From assembly GCF_013466785.1 (NCBI RefSeq), contig NZ_CP059163.1:3038001-3102000 (forward strand): DNA of 64,000 nt, given 5' to 3'. Positions 37,026 to 46,455 of the stretch are shown here, in pieces. This DNA comes from Nocardioides marinisabuli. GTDB taxonomy: Bacteria; Actinomycetota; Actinomycetes; Propionibacteriales; Nocardioidaceae. The position numbers and the translations under genes were made by a program. A model generated the notes under the pieces. The model saw only the letters and a program-made list of their open reading frames with translations. It did no database searches and had not been told where the DNA came from. Within the stretch, counting starts at the first letter, position 1, and the number at the start of each line of letters is the position of its first letter.

Positions 37026-38776
37026 GCGCCGCTTCGACGCCCGCCGCGGCCCGCAAGCCGCTGGGCCAGATGGTCGTCCGCATGCTGACGACCACCGATC
37101 ACAAGCTGATCGGCAAGATGTACCTGGTCACCTCGTTCGCCTGGTTCCTCGTCGGCGGCGTGATGGCCCTGCTGATCCGTTCCGAGCTGGCCTACCCGGG
37201 CCAGCAGGTCGTCAACGAGGAGCTGTACAACCAGCTCTTCACGATGCACGGCACGATCATGCTGCTGCTCTTCGCGACCCCGCTGTTCTTCGGCTTCGCC
37301 AACGTGATCATGCCGATCCAGATCGGCTCGCCCGACGTGGCGTTCCCGCGGCTGAACATGTTCAGCTACTGGCTGTTCCTCTTCGGCGGCCTGATCGCCG
37401 CCTCCGGCTTCCTGACCCCGCAGGGCGCGGCCTCCTTCGGGTGGTTCGCCTACACCCCGCTCTCCGACGCCATCAACAGCCCCGGCGTCGGCGGCGACCT
37501 GTGGATCATGGGCCTGTGGATGGCCGGCCTGGGCTCGATCCTGGGTGCGGTCAACTTCATCACCACGATCATCTGCATGCGCGCGCCCGGCATGACCATG
37601 TTCCGGATGCCGCTGTTCGTGTGGAACACGCTGGTCACCAGCCTGCTCGTGCTCGTCGCCTTCCCGGTGCTGGCCGGCGCGCTGCTGTCCCTGGAGGCCG
37701 ACCGCATCCTGGGCGCGCACGTCTTCGACACCGCCCACGGCGGCGCCATCCTGTGGCAGCACCTGTTCTGGTTCTTCGGCCACCCCGAGGTCTACATCAT
37801 CGCGCTGCCGTTCTTCGGCATCGTGACCGAGATCTTCCCGGTCTTCAGCCGCAAGCCGCTCTTCGGCTACGTCGGCCTGGTCGGGGCGACGCTGGGCATC
37901 GCGATCCTCTCGGTCGCGGTGTGGGCGCACCACATGTTCGTCACCGGCGCGGTGGATCTGCCGTTCTTCTCGGGCATGACGTTCCTGATCGCGGTGCCGA
38001 CCGGAGTGAAGTTCTTCAACTGGATCGGCACGATGTGGGGCGGCTCGCTGTCCTTCGACACCCCGATGCTGTGGTCGATCGGCTTCCTGACCACCTTCCT
38101 GTTCGGTGGCCTGACCGGCATCATCCTGGCCAGCCCGCCGCTGGACTTCCACGTCTCGGACTCCTACTTCGTGGTGGCCCACTTCCACTACGTGGTCTTC
38201 GGCACCGTGGTGTTCGCGATGTTCGCCGGCTTCTACTTCTGGTGGCCCAAGTTCACCGGGCGGATGCTCGACGAGCGGCTCGGCAAGCTGCACTTCTGGA
38301 TCCTCTTCATCGGCTTCCACCTGACCTTCCTGGTCCAGCACTGGCTGGGTGTCGAGGGGATGCCGCGCCGCTACGCCGACTACCTGCCCGACGACGGGTT
38401 CACCCTGCTCAACCAGGTCTCCACGGTGGGTGCCTTCCTGCTGAGCCTGTCGATGCTGCCGTTCTTCTACAACGTGTGGGTCTCGCGCAACGCGCCGCTC
38501 GTCGAGGTCGACGACCCGTGGGGCTGGGGCCGTTCGCTGGAGTGGGCCACCTCGTGCCCGCCGCCGCGCCACAACTTCGTGACCATCCCGCGCATCCGCT
38601 CGGAGTCGCCGGCCTTCGACCTGCACCACCCGGAGATCGCCGCCATCGAGCTCGAGGAGAACGACGCGGCGCGCAACGGTGACTTCGCGGACGCCCCCGA
38701 CATGGCCGGGCGCGAGCAGGTCGTCGGCGAGCGCACCGGCACCCGCACCAGCACCGACGAGGGGCAGGACAGCTGA
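37022..38776 (+). CDS. ctaD: Cytochrome c oxidase subunit I
   Basis: Catalytic haem-copper subunit, 584 residues, 12 membrane helices. [29 protein letters not shown] (CuB His and cross-linked Tyr region) and [12 protein letters not shown] (haem ligands) are intact. Residues in [12 protein letters not shown] and the D/K channel regions look normal. C-terminal acidic tail (about 545-584). GTG 37022 overlaps the ctaC stop; the ctaD stop overlaps the ctaF ATG (TGATG). Confidence 0.96.
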   Translation: MSAASTPAAARKPLGQMVVRMLTTTDHKLIGKMYLVTSFAWFLVGGVMALLIRSELAYPGQQVVNEELYNQLFTMHGTIMLLLFATPLFFGFANVIMPIQIGSPDVAFPRLNMFSYWLFLFGGLIAASGFLTPQGAASFGWFAYTPLSDAINSPGVGGDLWIMGLWMAGLGSILGAVNFITTIICMRAPGMTMFRMPLFVWNTLVTSLLVLVAFPVLAGALLSLEADRILGAHVFDTAHGGAILWQHLFWFFGHPEVYIIALPFFGIVTEIFPVFSRKPLFGYVGLVGATLGIAILSVAVWAHHMFVTGAVDLPFFSGMTFLIAVPTGVKFFNWIGTMWGGSLSFDTPMLWSIGFLTTFLFGGLTGIILASPPLDFHVSDSYFVVAHFHYVVFGTVVFAMFAGFYFWWPKFTGRMLDERLGKLHFWILFIGFHLTFLVQHWLGVEGMPRRYADYLPDDGFTLLNQVSTVGAFLLSLSMLPFFYNVWVSRNAPLVEVDDPWGWGRSLEWATSCPPPRHNFVTIPRIRSESPAFDLHHPEIAAIELEENDAARNGDFADAPDMAGREQVVGERTGTRTSTDEGQDS

Positions 38777-39192
38777 TGAAGGCCGAAGCGATGATCTTCG
38801 CGATCTGCACCGCGTTCCTGGTGCTGGTCACCCCGGCGTACTGGTTCATCACCAGCGCCGGCGACACCGGTGGCGACTGGACCGGCACATCCGCGCTGAC
38901 GATGACCACGCTGCTGACCATGATGGTCACCTTCTACCTCGGCTTCCACGCCAAGAAGATGGAGCCGCGGCCCGAGGACCGCAAGGACGCCGAGATCGCC
39001 GACGGCGCCGGCGAGCTGGGCTTCTTCCCGCCCTACTCCTGGTGGCCGCTGTGGGCGGCGCTGACCCTGGGCACGATCGTGCTCGGGCTGGCGATGACCG
39101 CCTGGTGGCTCGCCATCATCGGTGGCGTCCTGGGCGCCGTGGCCACCTCCGGGCTGGTCTACGAGTACTACCGCGGGGAGCACGCTCACTGA
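38776..39192 (+). CDS. ctaF: Cytochrome c oxidase subunit IV (actinobacterial)
   Basis: 138 residues with four hydrophobic helices (MIFAICTAFLVLVTPAYWF, LTMTTLLTMMVTFYLGF, WPLWAALTLGTIVLGLAM, WLAIIGGVLGAVATSGLV). Matches the fourth subunit of the actinobacterial aa3 oxidase. ATG shares one base with the ctaD stop. Followed by a hairpin terminator. Confidence 0.9.
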   Translation: MKAEAMIFAICTAFLVLVTPAYWFITSAGDTGGDWTGTSALTMTTLLTMMVTFYLGFHAKKMEPRPEDRKDAEIADGAGELGFFPPYSWWPLWAALTLGTIVLGLAMTAWWLAIIGGVLGAVATSGLVYEYYRGEHAH

Positions 39193-39217
39193 GCGGGAGC
39201 CCCACCCGGCTCCACCA

Positions 39218-39253
39218 CGACGACTCCGCCGCCTCTGGGCCGCGGAGTCGTCG
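39218..39253 (+). terminator. Terminator after ctaF
   Basis: CGACGACTCCGC and GCGGAGTCGTCG form a perfect 12-bp stem with a 12-nt loop, 25 nt after the ctaF stop. Confidence 0.75.
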
Positions 39254-39271
39254 CGCGTCAGGAGCCCCCTT

Positions 39272-39277
39272 TACCCT
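39272..39277 (+). promoter_or_regulatory. -10 box TACCCT for the L,D-transpeptidase gene
   Basis: Ends 6 nt before ATG 39284 (leaderless geometry), just after the ctaF terminator. Confidence 0.45.
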
Positions 39278-39283
39278 GGCTGC

Positions 39284-40501
39284 ATGACACCAGCGCTCAC
39301 CGGTGCCTCCCGTCACCGCCGTCGTCTCGCGTCCCTGGCCGCCCTGGCGCTCTCCCTGGGCGTGCTGAGCGCCTGCGAGAGCGGCCCTGGGACCTCCACC
39401 GAGCAGAGCGACGCCGTGGGCGGTGCCGGGGACTCCTCGGCCGCGCAGGCGCCCCGGGTGGTGGTGCGCAGCAACGTGCGCAAGGGAGCCCAGGACGTGC
39501 CCGTCGACACCCTGCTCGAGGTGGGCGCCGACCACGGTGACCTGCTGGGCGTCGAGGTCTCCTCGCCGCAGGGACGGCTGCCCGGCCGCCGGCGCGGCGA
39601 CGGCACCTGGCGCGCCGCCGAGCGGCTCGAGCCGGGCACGGCGTACGTCGTGCGGGCACGGGTCAGCGGCCCGGACGGCCCCCAGGTGCGCGAACGTCGC
39701 TTCAGCACCGTCGAGCTGTCCCTGGCCCAGCAGACCTACGCCTCCGTCGCCCCGCTCGCCGGCGAGACCGTCGGGGTCGGGATGCCGGTCGTCGTGCAGT
39801 TCGACGTGCCGGTCACCGACCGCGCCGCCATGGAGCGCGAGATGCACGTCGAGGCCACCCCGGCCCAGGTCGGGAGCTGGCACTGGCTCAGCGACACCGA
39901 GGTGCACTACCGGCCCCGGGACTACTGGGAGGCCGGCAGCGAGGTCGTCGTCGACCTCGACGTCAACGGTGTCGCCGCCGGGGGCGGGGTCTACGGCCAG
40001 GAGAGCCGCGAGGTGGCCTTCACGGTGGGGGAGTCCCACGTCTACCGGGTCGACGCCCGGGCCCACACCATGCAGGTGCTCTCCGGTGGCGAGCTGCTGC
40101 GCACCATCCCGATCACCACCGGCAAGGCCGGCTTCACCACCCGCTCGGGCACCAAGGTGGTGATGGAGAAGTACGAGTCGAAGCGGATGGACTCCGAGAC
40201 CGTCGGCATCGGCGGCGACGAGGCCTACGACATCGCCGACGTGCAGTGGGCGATGCGGCTGACGAGCTCGGGGGAGTTCATCCACGCAGCCCCCTGGTCG
40301 GTCGGCAGCCAGGGCAGCGCCAACGTCTCGCACGGGTGCACCGGCATGAGCACCGAGCAGGCCGCCTGGCTCTACGCCATGACGCGCCGCGGCGACGTGG
40401 TCGAGTACACCGGCACCGACCGGCCGATGACCCTCGACAACGGCTTCGGCGACTGGAACGCGACCTGGCGCGAGTACCGGGCCGGCTCCGCGCTCGGCTG
40501 A
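39284..40501 (+). CDS. L,D-transpeptidase lipoprotein (LppS/LdtMt-like)
   Basis: 405 residues. Lipobox LGVLSACES after an Arg-rich signal sequence, then Ig-like (Big_5 type) domains about 55-250, then the YkuD catalytic domain with SHGCTGMS (His350, Cys352). Makes 3-3 peptidoglycan cross-links outside the membrane. Domain order matches mycobacterial Ldt enzymes. ATG 39284 behind a TACCCT box; longer in-frame upstream sequence overlaps ctaF. Placed between the two oxidase operons. Confidence 0.92.
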   Translation: MTPALTGASRHRRRLASLAALALSLGVLSACESGPGTSTEQSDAVGGAGDSSAAQAPRVVVRSNVRKGAQDVPVDTLLEVGADHGDLLGVEVSSPQGRLPGRRRGDGTWRAAERLEPGTAYVVRARVSGPDGPQVRERRFSTVELSLAQQTYASVAPLAGETVGVGMPVVVQFDVPVTDRAAMEREMHVEATPAQVGSWHWLSDTEVHYRPRDYWEAGSEVVVDLDVNGVAAGGGVYGQESREVAFTVGESHVYRVDARAHTMQVLSGGELLRTIPITTGKAGFTTRSGTKVVMEKYESKRMDSETVGIGGDEAYDIADVQWAMRLTSSGEFIHAAPWSVGSQGSANVSHGCTGMSTEQAAWLYAMTRRGDVVEYTGTDRPMTLDNGFGDWNATWREYRAGSALG

Positions 40502-40507
40502 GACGCA

Positions 40508-40543
40508 GAAGGCCCCCACCCGATCGCTCGGGTGGGGGCCTTC
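40508..40543. terminator. 16-bp bidirectional terminator
   Basis: GAAGGCCCCCACCCGA and its exact complement around TCGC, directly after the transpeptidase stop and before the qcrB stop (convergent). Confidence 0.9.
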
Positions 40544-40561
40544 GTCGTGGAGCTGAGGTGC

Positions 40562-42310
40562 TCAGTGGCTCCCGCGCAGCGTCTCGCCCTCGACGGCGTG
40601 GTGGCCGTCGAACTGGTGGCCGTCGGCGGAGTGGCCCTCCATCGGCGCCTGCAGCTCGTGCTCGTGCTCGGCGTGGTGGTGCGCCTCCTCGAGCTCGGCC
40701 GCGGTGGGCTTCTGGACGTTGTCGGCGTACCAGAGCTTGTTGAGCCTGGCCCGCAGACCGCTGAGGCGACCGCCGGGGGTGCGGACCCCGTTCTCGTCGG
40801 TCTCCGCCTCCGGCGTCCACATCTCGTCGCGGTCGCGAGCAGTGAGGGTGTACGCCGACGACGGCGCGATCGGCAGGTGCCGCTCGCTGTAGCCGCCCTC
40901 GGGGGAGCGCATGATCACGCCGGTCTCGTAGCCGTGGAGCAGCTTCTCCTGGTCGTGACGCTGCAGGGAGATGCACCAGCGGCGAGCGATCATGAAGGCG
41001 ATGACCGGGCCCACGAAGACCGCCACCCGCATGAAGTAGGTGATCTGGTTGATGCTCAGGTTGAGCTTGATCGCGATGATGTCGTTGCCGCCCGCGGCCC
41101 ACATCAGGCCGTAGAAGGTCATCAGGGCCACCATCAGCGCGGTGCGCGTCGGCGCGTTGCGCGGACGCTCCAGCAGGTGGTGGTCGCGCTTGTCGCCGGT
41201 GATCCAGGACTCGATGAACGGCAGCAGCAGCAGGATCGTGAACATCAGGCCGGGCAGCACGATGATCGGCAGGAAGACGTTCCAGGCCATCGTGTAGCCG
41301 AACAGGTGGGTCTCCCAGCCGGGCATGATGCGCAGCGCGCCGTCGGGCCAGCCCATGTACCAGTCGGGCTGCGAGCCGGCCGTGACCTTGGTCGGGTCGT
41401 AGGGGCCGAGCTTCCAGACCGGGTTGATGTTGAGCAGTGCACCCATCACCGCGGTGACGCCGAAGACGATGAAGAAGAAGCCACCGGCCTTGGCGGCGTA
41501 CACGGGGAGCATCGGGAAGCCGACGACGTTCTCCTCGGTGCGGCCGGGACCAGGCCACTGCGTGTGCTTGTGGTAGACGAGCAGCAGCATGTGGGCCGCG
41601 ATCAGCGCCAGGAGCAGGCCCGGCAGCAGCAGCACGTGGATGGTGTAGAGGCGCGGGATGATCGAGTCACCCGGGAACTCGCCACCGAAGAGGAAGAACG
41701 ACATGTAGCTGCCGACCACCGGGACCGACTTCATGAAGCCGTCGGCGGCACGGATGCCGGTGCCCGAGAGCAGGTCGTCGGGCAGCGAGTAGCCGGTGAA
41801 GCCCTCGAGCGTGCCGAGCAGCAGCAGCAGCGAGCCGATGACCCAGTTGAGCTCACGGGGCTTGCGGAACGCGCCGGTGAAGTAGACGCGCAGCAGGTGG
41901 ATCATCATCGAGGCGATGAAGATGTTGGCCGCCCAGTGGTGCATCTGGCGCATCAGCAGGCCGCCGCGGACGTCGAAGCTGATGTTGAGCGTGGAGGCCA
42001 TCGCCTCCGACATGTGCAGCCCGCGCAGCTGGTCGTAGGAGCCCATGTAGGTCACCTCGGCCATGCTCGGCCGGTACCAGAACGTGAGGAACACGCCGGT
42101 CAGCAGCAGCACGACGAAGCTCCACAGAGCGATCTCGCCGAGCATGAAGGACCAGTGGTCGGGGAAGACCTTGCGCAGGTTCTTCTTCATGGCCGTGCCC
42201 AGGCCCAGGCGCTCGTCGGCCCAGTTGGCCACGACGCCGGCCTTGCCCGGCTTCTTGGCCGTCGCGGCCGAGCTGTTGCTCGTCGCGGTCTTGCTGGTGT
42301 CGATGCTCAC
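40562..42310 (-). CDS. qcrB: Cytochrome bc1 complex cytochrome b subunit
   Basis: Quinol-oxidising b-type subunit, 582 residues. Haem b ligands fall in MHHWAANIF/MIHLLR and IHVLLLP/AHMLLLV; the Qo motif is PDWY (QPDWYMGW), a variant of PEWY usual in actinobacteria. A long cytosolic C-terminus ends with a His-rich tail (about 545-582) not needed for the fold. GTG 42310 overlaps the qcrA stop. Last gene of ctaE-qcrC-qcrA-qcrB; partner of the aa3 oxidase in a III2IV2 supercomplex. Confidence 0.95.
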   Translation of the reverse strand: MSIDTSKTATSNSSAATAKKPGKAGVVANWADERLGLGTAMKKNLRKVFPDHWSFMLGEIALWSFVVLLLTGVFLTFWYRPSMAEVTYMGSYDQLRGLHMSEAMASTLNISFDVRGGLLMRQMHHWAANIFIASMMIHLLRVYFTGAFRKPRELNWVIGSLLLLLGTLEGFTGYSLPDDLLSGTGIRAADGFMKSVPVVGSYMSFFLFGGEFPGDSIIPRLYTIHVLLLPGLLLALIAAHMLLLVYHKHTQWPGPGRTEENVVGFPMLPVYAAKAGGFFFIVFGVTAVMGALLNINPVWKLGPYDPTKVTAGSQPDWYMGWPDGALRIMPGWETHLFGYTMAWNVFLPIIVLPGLMFTILLLLPFIESWITGDKRDHHLLERPRNAPTRTALMVALMTFYGLMWAAGGNDIIAIKLNLSINQITYFMRVAVFVGPVIAFMIARRWCISLQRHDQEKLLHGYETGVIMRSPEGGYSERHLPIAPSSAYTLTARDRDEMWTPEAETDENGVRTPGGRLSGLRARLNKLWYADNVQKPTAAELEEAHHHAEHEHELQAPMEGHSADGHQFDGHHAVEGETLRGSH

Positions 42311-43428
42311 AGCTCCGCCTCACCCTGGTCGCCGATGTCCTTGTGGTCACGCGTCCAGTAGCTGGGCCCCACCGGCTCGGTGAAGTCGCTCTGGGCCACC
42401 AGGAAGCCCTCGGCGTCGACGGCCAGCGGCAGCTGGGGCAGGTGCCGGGCAGCCGGGCCGAAGACGACGCGACCGGAGTCGGCGAGGTCGAAGGTCGACT
42501 GGTGGCACGGGCACAGCAGGTGGTGCGTGGTGCGCTCGTAGAGCGAGATCGGGCACCCGACGTGGGTGCAGATCTTGGAGTAGCAGACGATGCCGTCGAC
42601 CGACCAGTTGTCGCGTCCCTCGCCGGGGATGACGTCGTCGGGGTCCATGCGGACCACGACCACCGCGGCCTTCGACTTCGCGACGTGCAGCTCGACACCC
42701 TCGATCTCGGGGTAGCCGTTCTCCTCGGTCGGGAAGATCGCCTCCGGCTCGGCGTTGACCAGGTCACCGACCTCGAGGTCGGAGGCCCGGATCGGGGTGC
42801 CGATGACGTCGCGCACGACGCGCATGTCGGGCTTCCAGATCGTGTTCTCCAGACCCGCGTTCGGGCCCGCGGCAGCGGCCTGGCTCGGGGTCGGGCCGAG
42901 GTCGCGGAAGAGCACGACGGCCGGGGCCAGCAGCAGGGTCACCGAGCCCAGCAGCGAGTTGCGGATCAGCGGCCGGCGGGTGATGCCGGACTCCGCGACA
43001 CCCGCGTCGAGCGCGGCCAGCGTCGCGGTGCGGTCCTCGTCGGAGGAGCGGGCGGGGTGGCGCATCTCGACCATCTCGTGGTCGGCCATCAGCTTGCGGG
43101 CCCACTGGATGATGCCCACGCCGATGAGCAGCAGCGCCATGCCCAGGGTCAGGCCCAGGGCGAGGTTCGAGGCGCCGTACCCGCCGAAGGTCTGCCAGTT
43201 GTCGCCCACGTCGAGGGTGAAGTAGGCGACCAGGAACAGGATGGCGAAGACGGAGGAGAGGCCGAACATCGCGGCGACCTGGCGCTCGGCGCGCTGGGCG
43301 GCCTTGTCGTCGATGTCGGTGGGACGCCAGGTGTGCTCGGGCAGGCCCGGGTTGGCGATCGGCTCCTCGGTGGTGGCCGGGAGGTTCTGGTGGGACGCGC
43401 CGTGCGTGTCGTGCTGGATGTCGCTCAC
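42307..43428 (-). CDS. qcrA: Cytochrome bc1 complex Rieske iron-sulfur subunit
   Basis: 373 residues. Three N-terminal membrane helices (about 52-74, 88-110 and 155-172), longer than mitochondrial Rieske as is normal in actinobacteria, then the 2Fe-2S domain with CTHVGC and CPCHQS. GTG 43428 overlaps the qcrC stop, and its stop overlaps the qcrB start, so the three subunits are translationally coupled. Confidence 0.95.
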   Translation of the reverse strand: MSDIQHDTHGASHQNLPATTEEPIANPGLPEHTWRPTDIDDKAAQRAERQVAAMFGLSSVFAILFLVAYFTLDVGDNWQTFGGYGASNLALGLTLGMALLLIGVGIIQWARKLMADHEMVEMRHPARSSDEDRTATLAALDAGVAESGITRRPLIRNSLLGSVTLLLAPAVVLFRDLGPTPSQAAAAGPNAGLENTIWKPDMRVVRDVIGTPIRASDLEVGDLVNAEPEAIFPTEENGYPEIEGVELHVAKSKAAVVVVRMDPDDVIPGEGRDNWSVDGIVCYSKICTHVGCPISLYERTTHHLLCPCHQSTFDLADSGRVVFGPAARHLPQLPLAVDAEGFLVAQSDFTEPVGPSYWTRDHKDIGDQGEAEL

Positions 43429-44294
43429 GGCGCCACCTTCTTCTTCGTCGAACGGGTCGTGTGAGCAGCGATCCAGATGGCGAAGGCGACCAGGCCGCCC
43501 ATGCCGACCACCCAGGCGAACAGCCCGTCGGTCACCGGGCCGAGACCGCCCATGCCGAAGCCGCCGTAGGAGGGCTGCTCCTCGAGGGACTTCAGGTACG
43601 CGATGACGTCGCGCTTCTCCTCGGGGGAGATGTTGCCGTTGCTGAAGCTCGGCATGTTCTGGGGACCGGTGAGCAGGGCCTCGTAGATGTACTTCTCCTC
43701 GACACCGTGCAGCGTGGGGGCGTAGCCGCCGCGGGGCATGGCGCCGCCGGCACCCTCGAAGTTGTGGCAGGCGGTGCAGTTGGTGAGGAAGATCTGGCCA
43801 CCGCGCACGACGGCGGCCTCCTTCGCGTCGTCGTCGAGACCCTCGATGGAGTAGTCCGACTCGTCGGGGATCGCGGGGCCGGGGCCCAGCGAGGCGACGT
43901 ACGCCGCCAGCTGGGCGGTCTCCTCGTCGGAGTACGTGGCGGGCTTGCGGGGCGCCTGGGCGCCCGGCTGTGCCATCGGCATCCGGCCGGTGCCGACCTG
44001 GAAGTCGACGGCGGCGGCGCCGACCCCGACCAGCGAGGGGCCGAGGACGTTGCCGTTGATGGTGCTGACGCCCTCGCCGTTGAGGCCGTGGCAGCTCGAG
44101 CAGCCCACGAGGAACAGCTCGCGGCCCTTCTCGACCTCGATGGCCAGGGTGTCGGAGTCCTGCGCCTGGGCCGGGGCCAGGGCGGTGTAGAGACCGCCGG
44201 CGGTCACGAGACCGACCAGCAGCAGGACGAGGCCGGCCAACGGCCCGCGACGGTGTCGGGAGAGGCGACCGGCGGAGCGGTTCACGAAGCGCAC
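43425..44294 (-). CDS. qcrC: Cytochrome bc1 complex dihaem cytochrome c subunit
   Basis: 289 residues. N-terminal membrane anchor (about 20-40), two c-type haem sites CSSCH and CTACH, and a C-terminal membrane helix (WVVGMGGLVAFAIWIAA). The fused dihaem subunit passes electrons straight to the aa3 oxidase, as no soluble cytochrome c is used in these bacteria. GTG 44294 has AAGGA upstream and lies 38 nt after ctaE. Confidence 0.95.
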   Translation of the reverse strand: MRFVNRSAGRLSRHRRGPLAGLVLLLVGLVTAGGLYTALAPAQAQDSDTLAIEVEKGRELFLVGCSSCHGLNGEGVSTINGNVLGPSLVGVGAAAVDFQVGTGRMPMAQPGAQAPRKPATYSDEETAQLAAYVASLGPGPAIPDESDYSIEGLDDDAKEAAVVRGGQIFLTNCTACHNFEGAGGAMPRGGYAPTLHGVEEKYIYEALLTGPQNMPSFSNGNISPEEKRDVIAYLKSLEEQPSYGGFGMGGLGPVTDGLFAWVVGMGGLVAFAIWIAAHTTRSTKKKVAP

Positions 44295-44332
44295 TGGGGA
44301 TCCTTGGGTTCGGGGTGCAGCGTCTCGGGGCG

Positions 44333-44971
44333 TTACTTCACAAGATAGATCGTGGCGAAAAGACCGATCCAGACGACGTCGACGAAGTGCCAGTAGTACG
44401 AGACGACGATGGCGCTGACTGCCTGCTCGTGGGTGAACTTGCGAGCCAGGTAGGTGCGGCCCAGCACGAGGAGGAAGGCGATGAGACCGCCGACCACGTG
44501 GATGCCGTGGAAGCCGGTGGTCAGGTAGAACATCGTGCCGTAGGCGGAGTCCTGGATGGTCACGCCCTCCTGGATCAAGGTGGCGTACTCGACGGCCTGG
44601 CCGGCCACGAAGATCGCACCCATGACGTAGGTCAGGATGAACCACTCGCGCAGGCCCCACAGCTTGAACTGCAGCAGCGACCCGGTGCGCCCGGCCTGAC
44701 CGCGCTCGGCGGCGAAGACGCCGAGCTGGCAGGTCAGCGAGGACAGCACCAGGATCGTGGTGTTGGTCAACGCGAAGGGCACGTCGAGGAGCTGGGTGTT
44801 CTGCTCCCACAGGTCGGGACTGACCGAGCGGATCGTGAAGTACGACGCGAAGAGCGCCGCGAAGAACATCAGCTCGCTCGAAAGCCAGATGATGGTCCCG
44901 ACACTGACCATGCTGGGTCGGTCGTGGTGCCCGTGCAGACGGGATGCTGGGAGGGTTGCCGCTGTCGCCAC
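44333..44971 (-). CDS. ctaE: Cytochrome c oxidase subunit III
   Basis: 212 residues with five to six membrane helices; family pieces [25 protein letters not shown] and [14 protein letters not shown]. First gene of the minus-strand ctaE-qcrCAB operon. GTG 44971 is 6 nt after CATAAT, close to the -10 consensus, so its mRNA may be leaderless. Divergent from ctaG. Confidence 0.95.
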   Translation of the reverse strand: MATAATLPASRLHGHHDRPSMVSVGTIIWLSSELMFFAALFASYFTIRSVSPDLWEQNTQLLDVPFALTNTTILVLSSLTCQLGVFAAERGQAGRTGSLLQFKLWGLREWFILTYVMGAIFVAGQAVEYATLIQEGVTIQDSAYGTMFYLTTGFHGIHVVGGLIAFLLVLGRTYLARKFTHEQAVSAIVVSYYWHFVDVVWIGLFATIYLVK

Positions 44972-44977
44972 ACGAGC

Positions 44978-44983
44978 ATTATG
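44978..44983 (-). promoter_or_regulatory. -10 box CATAAT of ctaE-qcrCAB
   Basis: Minus strand CATAAT, 6 nt before GTG 44971. No -35 match. Confidence 0.45.
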
Positions 44984-45032
44984 GCCTGCGATCTCGCAGA
45001 GGCCACCACGACCCCCGGTTAGTGCCGGGTCA

Positions 45033-45038
45033 TAAAGT
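45033..45038 (+). promoter_or_regulatory. -10 box TAAAGT for ctaG
   Basis: Ends 7 nt before GTG 45046. Together with the ctaE box it defines a compact 74-bp divergent promoter region. Confidence 0.45.
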
Positions 45039-45045
45039 TCACAGT

Positions 45046-46020
45046 GTGCAGATTCCCGCGTTCCCCGCCGATCTGGCCGCTCCCGTGGTGGTCGCGCTGA
45101 CGGCCGACCCGGACCTCCCGGCCTTCTCCCTGGGCCAGGTCCTGGGCCAGTGGTCGCTCTCCCCGGTGCCCACGGTCGCGACGGTCTGGGTGGTCGGCCT
45201 CTACCTCTACGGGATCTCGAGGCTGCGCGCCCGCGGCGACCGCTGGCCCGTGGGGCGCACGGTGGCGTTCGTCGGCGTGGGCATGGGTTCCTTCTACTTC
45301 GCGACCGCCTCGGGGCTGGCGGCGTACGACACGACGCTGCTGAGCGTGCACATGGTCCAGCACATGATCCTGTCGATGCTGGTGCCGCTCGCGCTGGCGC
45401 TGGGCGCCCCCGTGACCCTGGCGCTGCGCACGCTGCCGCAGCGCCCGCGCGGTTGGCTGCTGGCGCTGCTGCACTCGCGGCTGGCCAAGGTGCTGTCCTT
45501 CGCCCCCCTGGCCTTCGTGCTCTACATCGTCTCGCCGTGGGCGCTCTACTTCACAGACTGGTACCGCGCCTCGCTGGAGTCGGTCTTCGTGCACGAGATG
45601 ATGCACGTGCACCTGGTGGCGGTGGGCGCGCTGTTCTTCTGGCCGTTGATGGGCATCGACCCGCTGCCGGGCCGCCTGGGCTACCCGTTCCGGATGCTGC
45701 TGACGGTGCTGACGCTGCCCTTCCACGCCTTCCTCGGCGTCACGATCATGGGCCAGTCGACCCTGCTGGGCGGCGACTACTACCCACGCCTGGGCGAGGG
45801 GCCGATGGGCTCGTGGCTGCCCGACCCCTTCGACGACCAGCACCTGGCCGGCGGCATCCTGTGGGGCTCGGGCGACCTGATCGCCCTCAGCTTCTTCGGG
45901 GTGCTCTTCGTGCAGTGGGTGCGCTCGTCGATGGCCGAGGCCAGGCGCGAGGACCGGCGCCTGGACCGGTTGGAGGCCCGGGAGCGGGCCGCGGCGTCCG
46001 CCGGCAGCGGCGACGGGTAG
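45046..46020 (+). CDS. ctaG: CtaG-type cytochrome c oxidase assembly protein
   Basis: 324 residues with about seven membrane helices. Conserved His clusters [20 protein letters not shown] and DDQHLAGG in or near helices resemble the Caa3_CtaG family linked to copper handling for oxidase assembly. GTG 45046 chosen for the TAAAGT box at 7 nt; a longer frame upstream lacks a ribosome site. Divergent from ctaE, which fits the role. The C-terminal tail is charged and coiled. Confidence 0.85.
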   Translation: MQIPAFPADLAAPVVVALTADPDLPAFSLGQVLGQWSLSPVPTVATVWVVGLYLYGISRLRARGDRWPVGRTVAFVGVGMGSFYFATASGLAAYDTTLLSVHMVQHMILSMLVPLALALGAPVTLALRTLPQRPRGWLLALLHSRLAKVLSFAPLAFVLYIVSPWALYFTDWYRASLESVFVHEMMHVHLVAVGALFFWPLMGIDPLPGRLGYPFRMLLTVLTLPFHAFLGVTIMGQSTLLGGDYYPRLGEGPMGSWLPDPFDDQHLAGGILWGSGDLIALSFFGVLFVQWVRSSMAEARREDRRLDRLEARERAAASAGSGDG

Positions 46021-46023
46021 CAT
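46018..46023 (+). promoter_or_regulatory. -10 box TAGCAT before the receiver-like gene
   Basis: Ends 7 nt before GTG 46031, overlapping the ctaG stop codon (TAG). Confidence 0.4.
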
Positions 46024-46030
46024 CGCGGCC

Positions 46031-46453
46031 GTGAGCGACACCACTGCCTCCCGCGCGCCGTTGAAGGTGCTCGTCTACAGCGACGACGTCAACACCCGCA
46101 AGCAGGTCATCCTGGCGCTGGGCCGACGCCCGCACCCGGACCTGCCGGAGCTGGAGTACGTCGAGGTCGCGACCGAGCCGGTCGTCATCCAGAACATGGA
46201 CGCCGGCCACATCGACCTGGCGATCCTCGACGGCGAGGCCGTGCCCGCCGGCGGGATGGGCATCGCCAAGCAGCTCAAGGACGAGATCCACCGCTGCCCC
46301 CCGGTCCTGGTGCTGACCGGCCGCCCCCAGGACGCCTGGTTGGCCACCTGGTCGCGCGCCGAGGCCGCGGTGCCGCACCCGCTCGACCCGATCCAGCTCG
46401 CCGAGACGGTCGTGGCGCTGCTGCGCGCCCGCGTGCCGGCGACCAGCGCCTGA
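46031..46453 (+). CDS. Receiver-like protein, degenerate
   Basis: 140 residues with a CheY-like fold: VLVYSDDVNTRKQV (acidic pocket), Asp67 in DLAILDGEA, and VLVLTGRPQDAW. The Lys of the usual K-P pair is replaced by His (AAVPHPLDP), so phosphorylation may be lost or altered. No output domain. Between ctaG and trpD (2-nt spacing to trpD), a location I recall for a similar gene in other actinobacteria. Role unknown. Confidence 0.75.
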   Translation: MSDTTASRAPLKVLVYSDDVNTRKQVILALGRRPHPDLPELEYVEVATEPVVIQNMDAGHIDLAILDGEAVPAGGMGIAKQLKDEIHRCPPVLVLTGRPQDAWLATWSRAEAAVPHPLDPIQLAETVVALLRARVPATSA

Positions 46454-46455
46454 GC

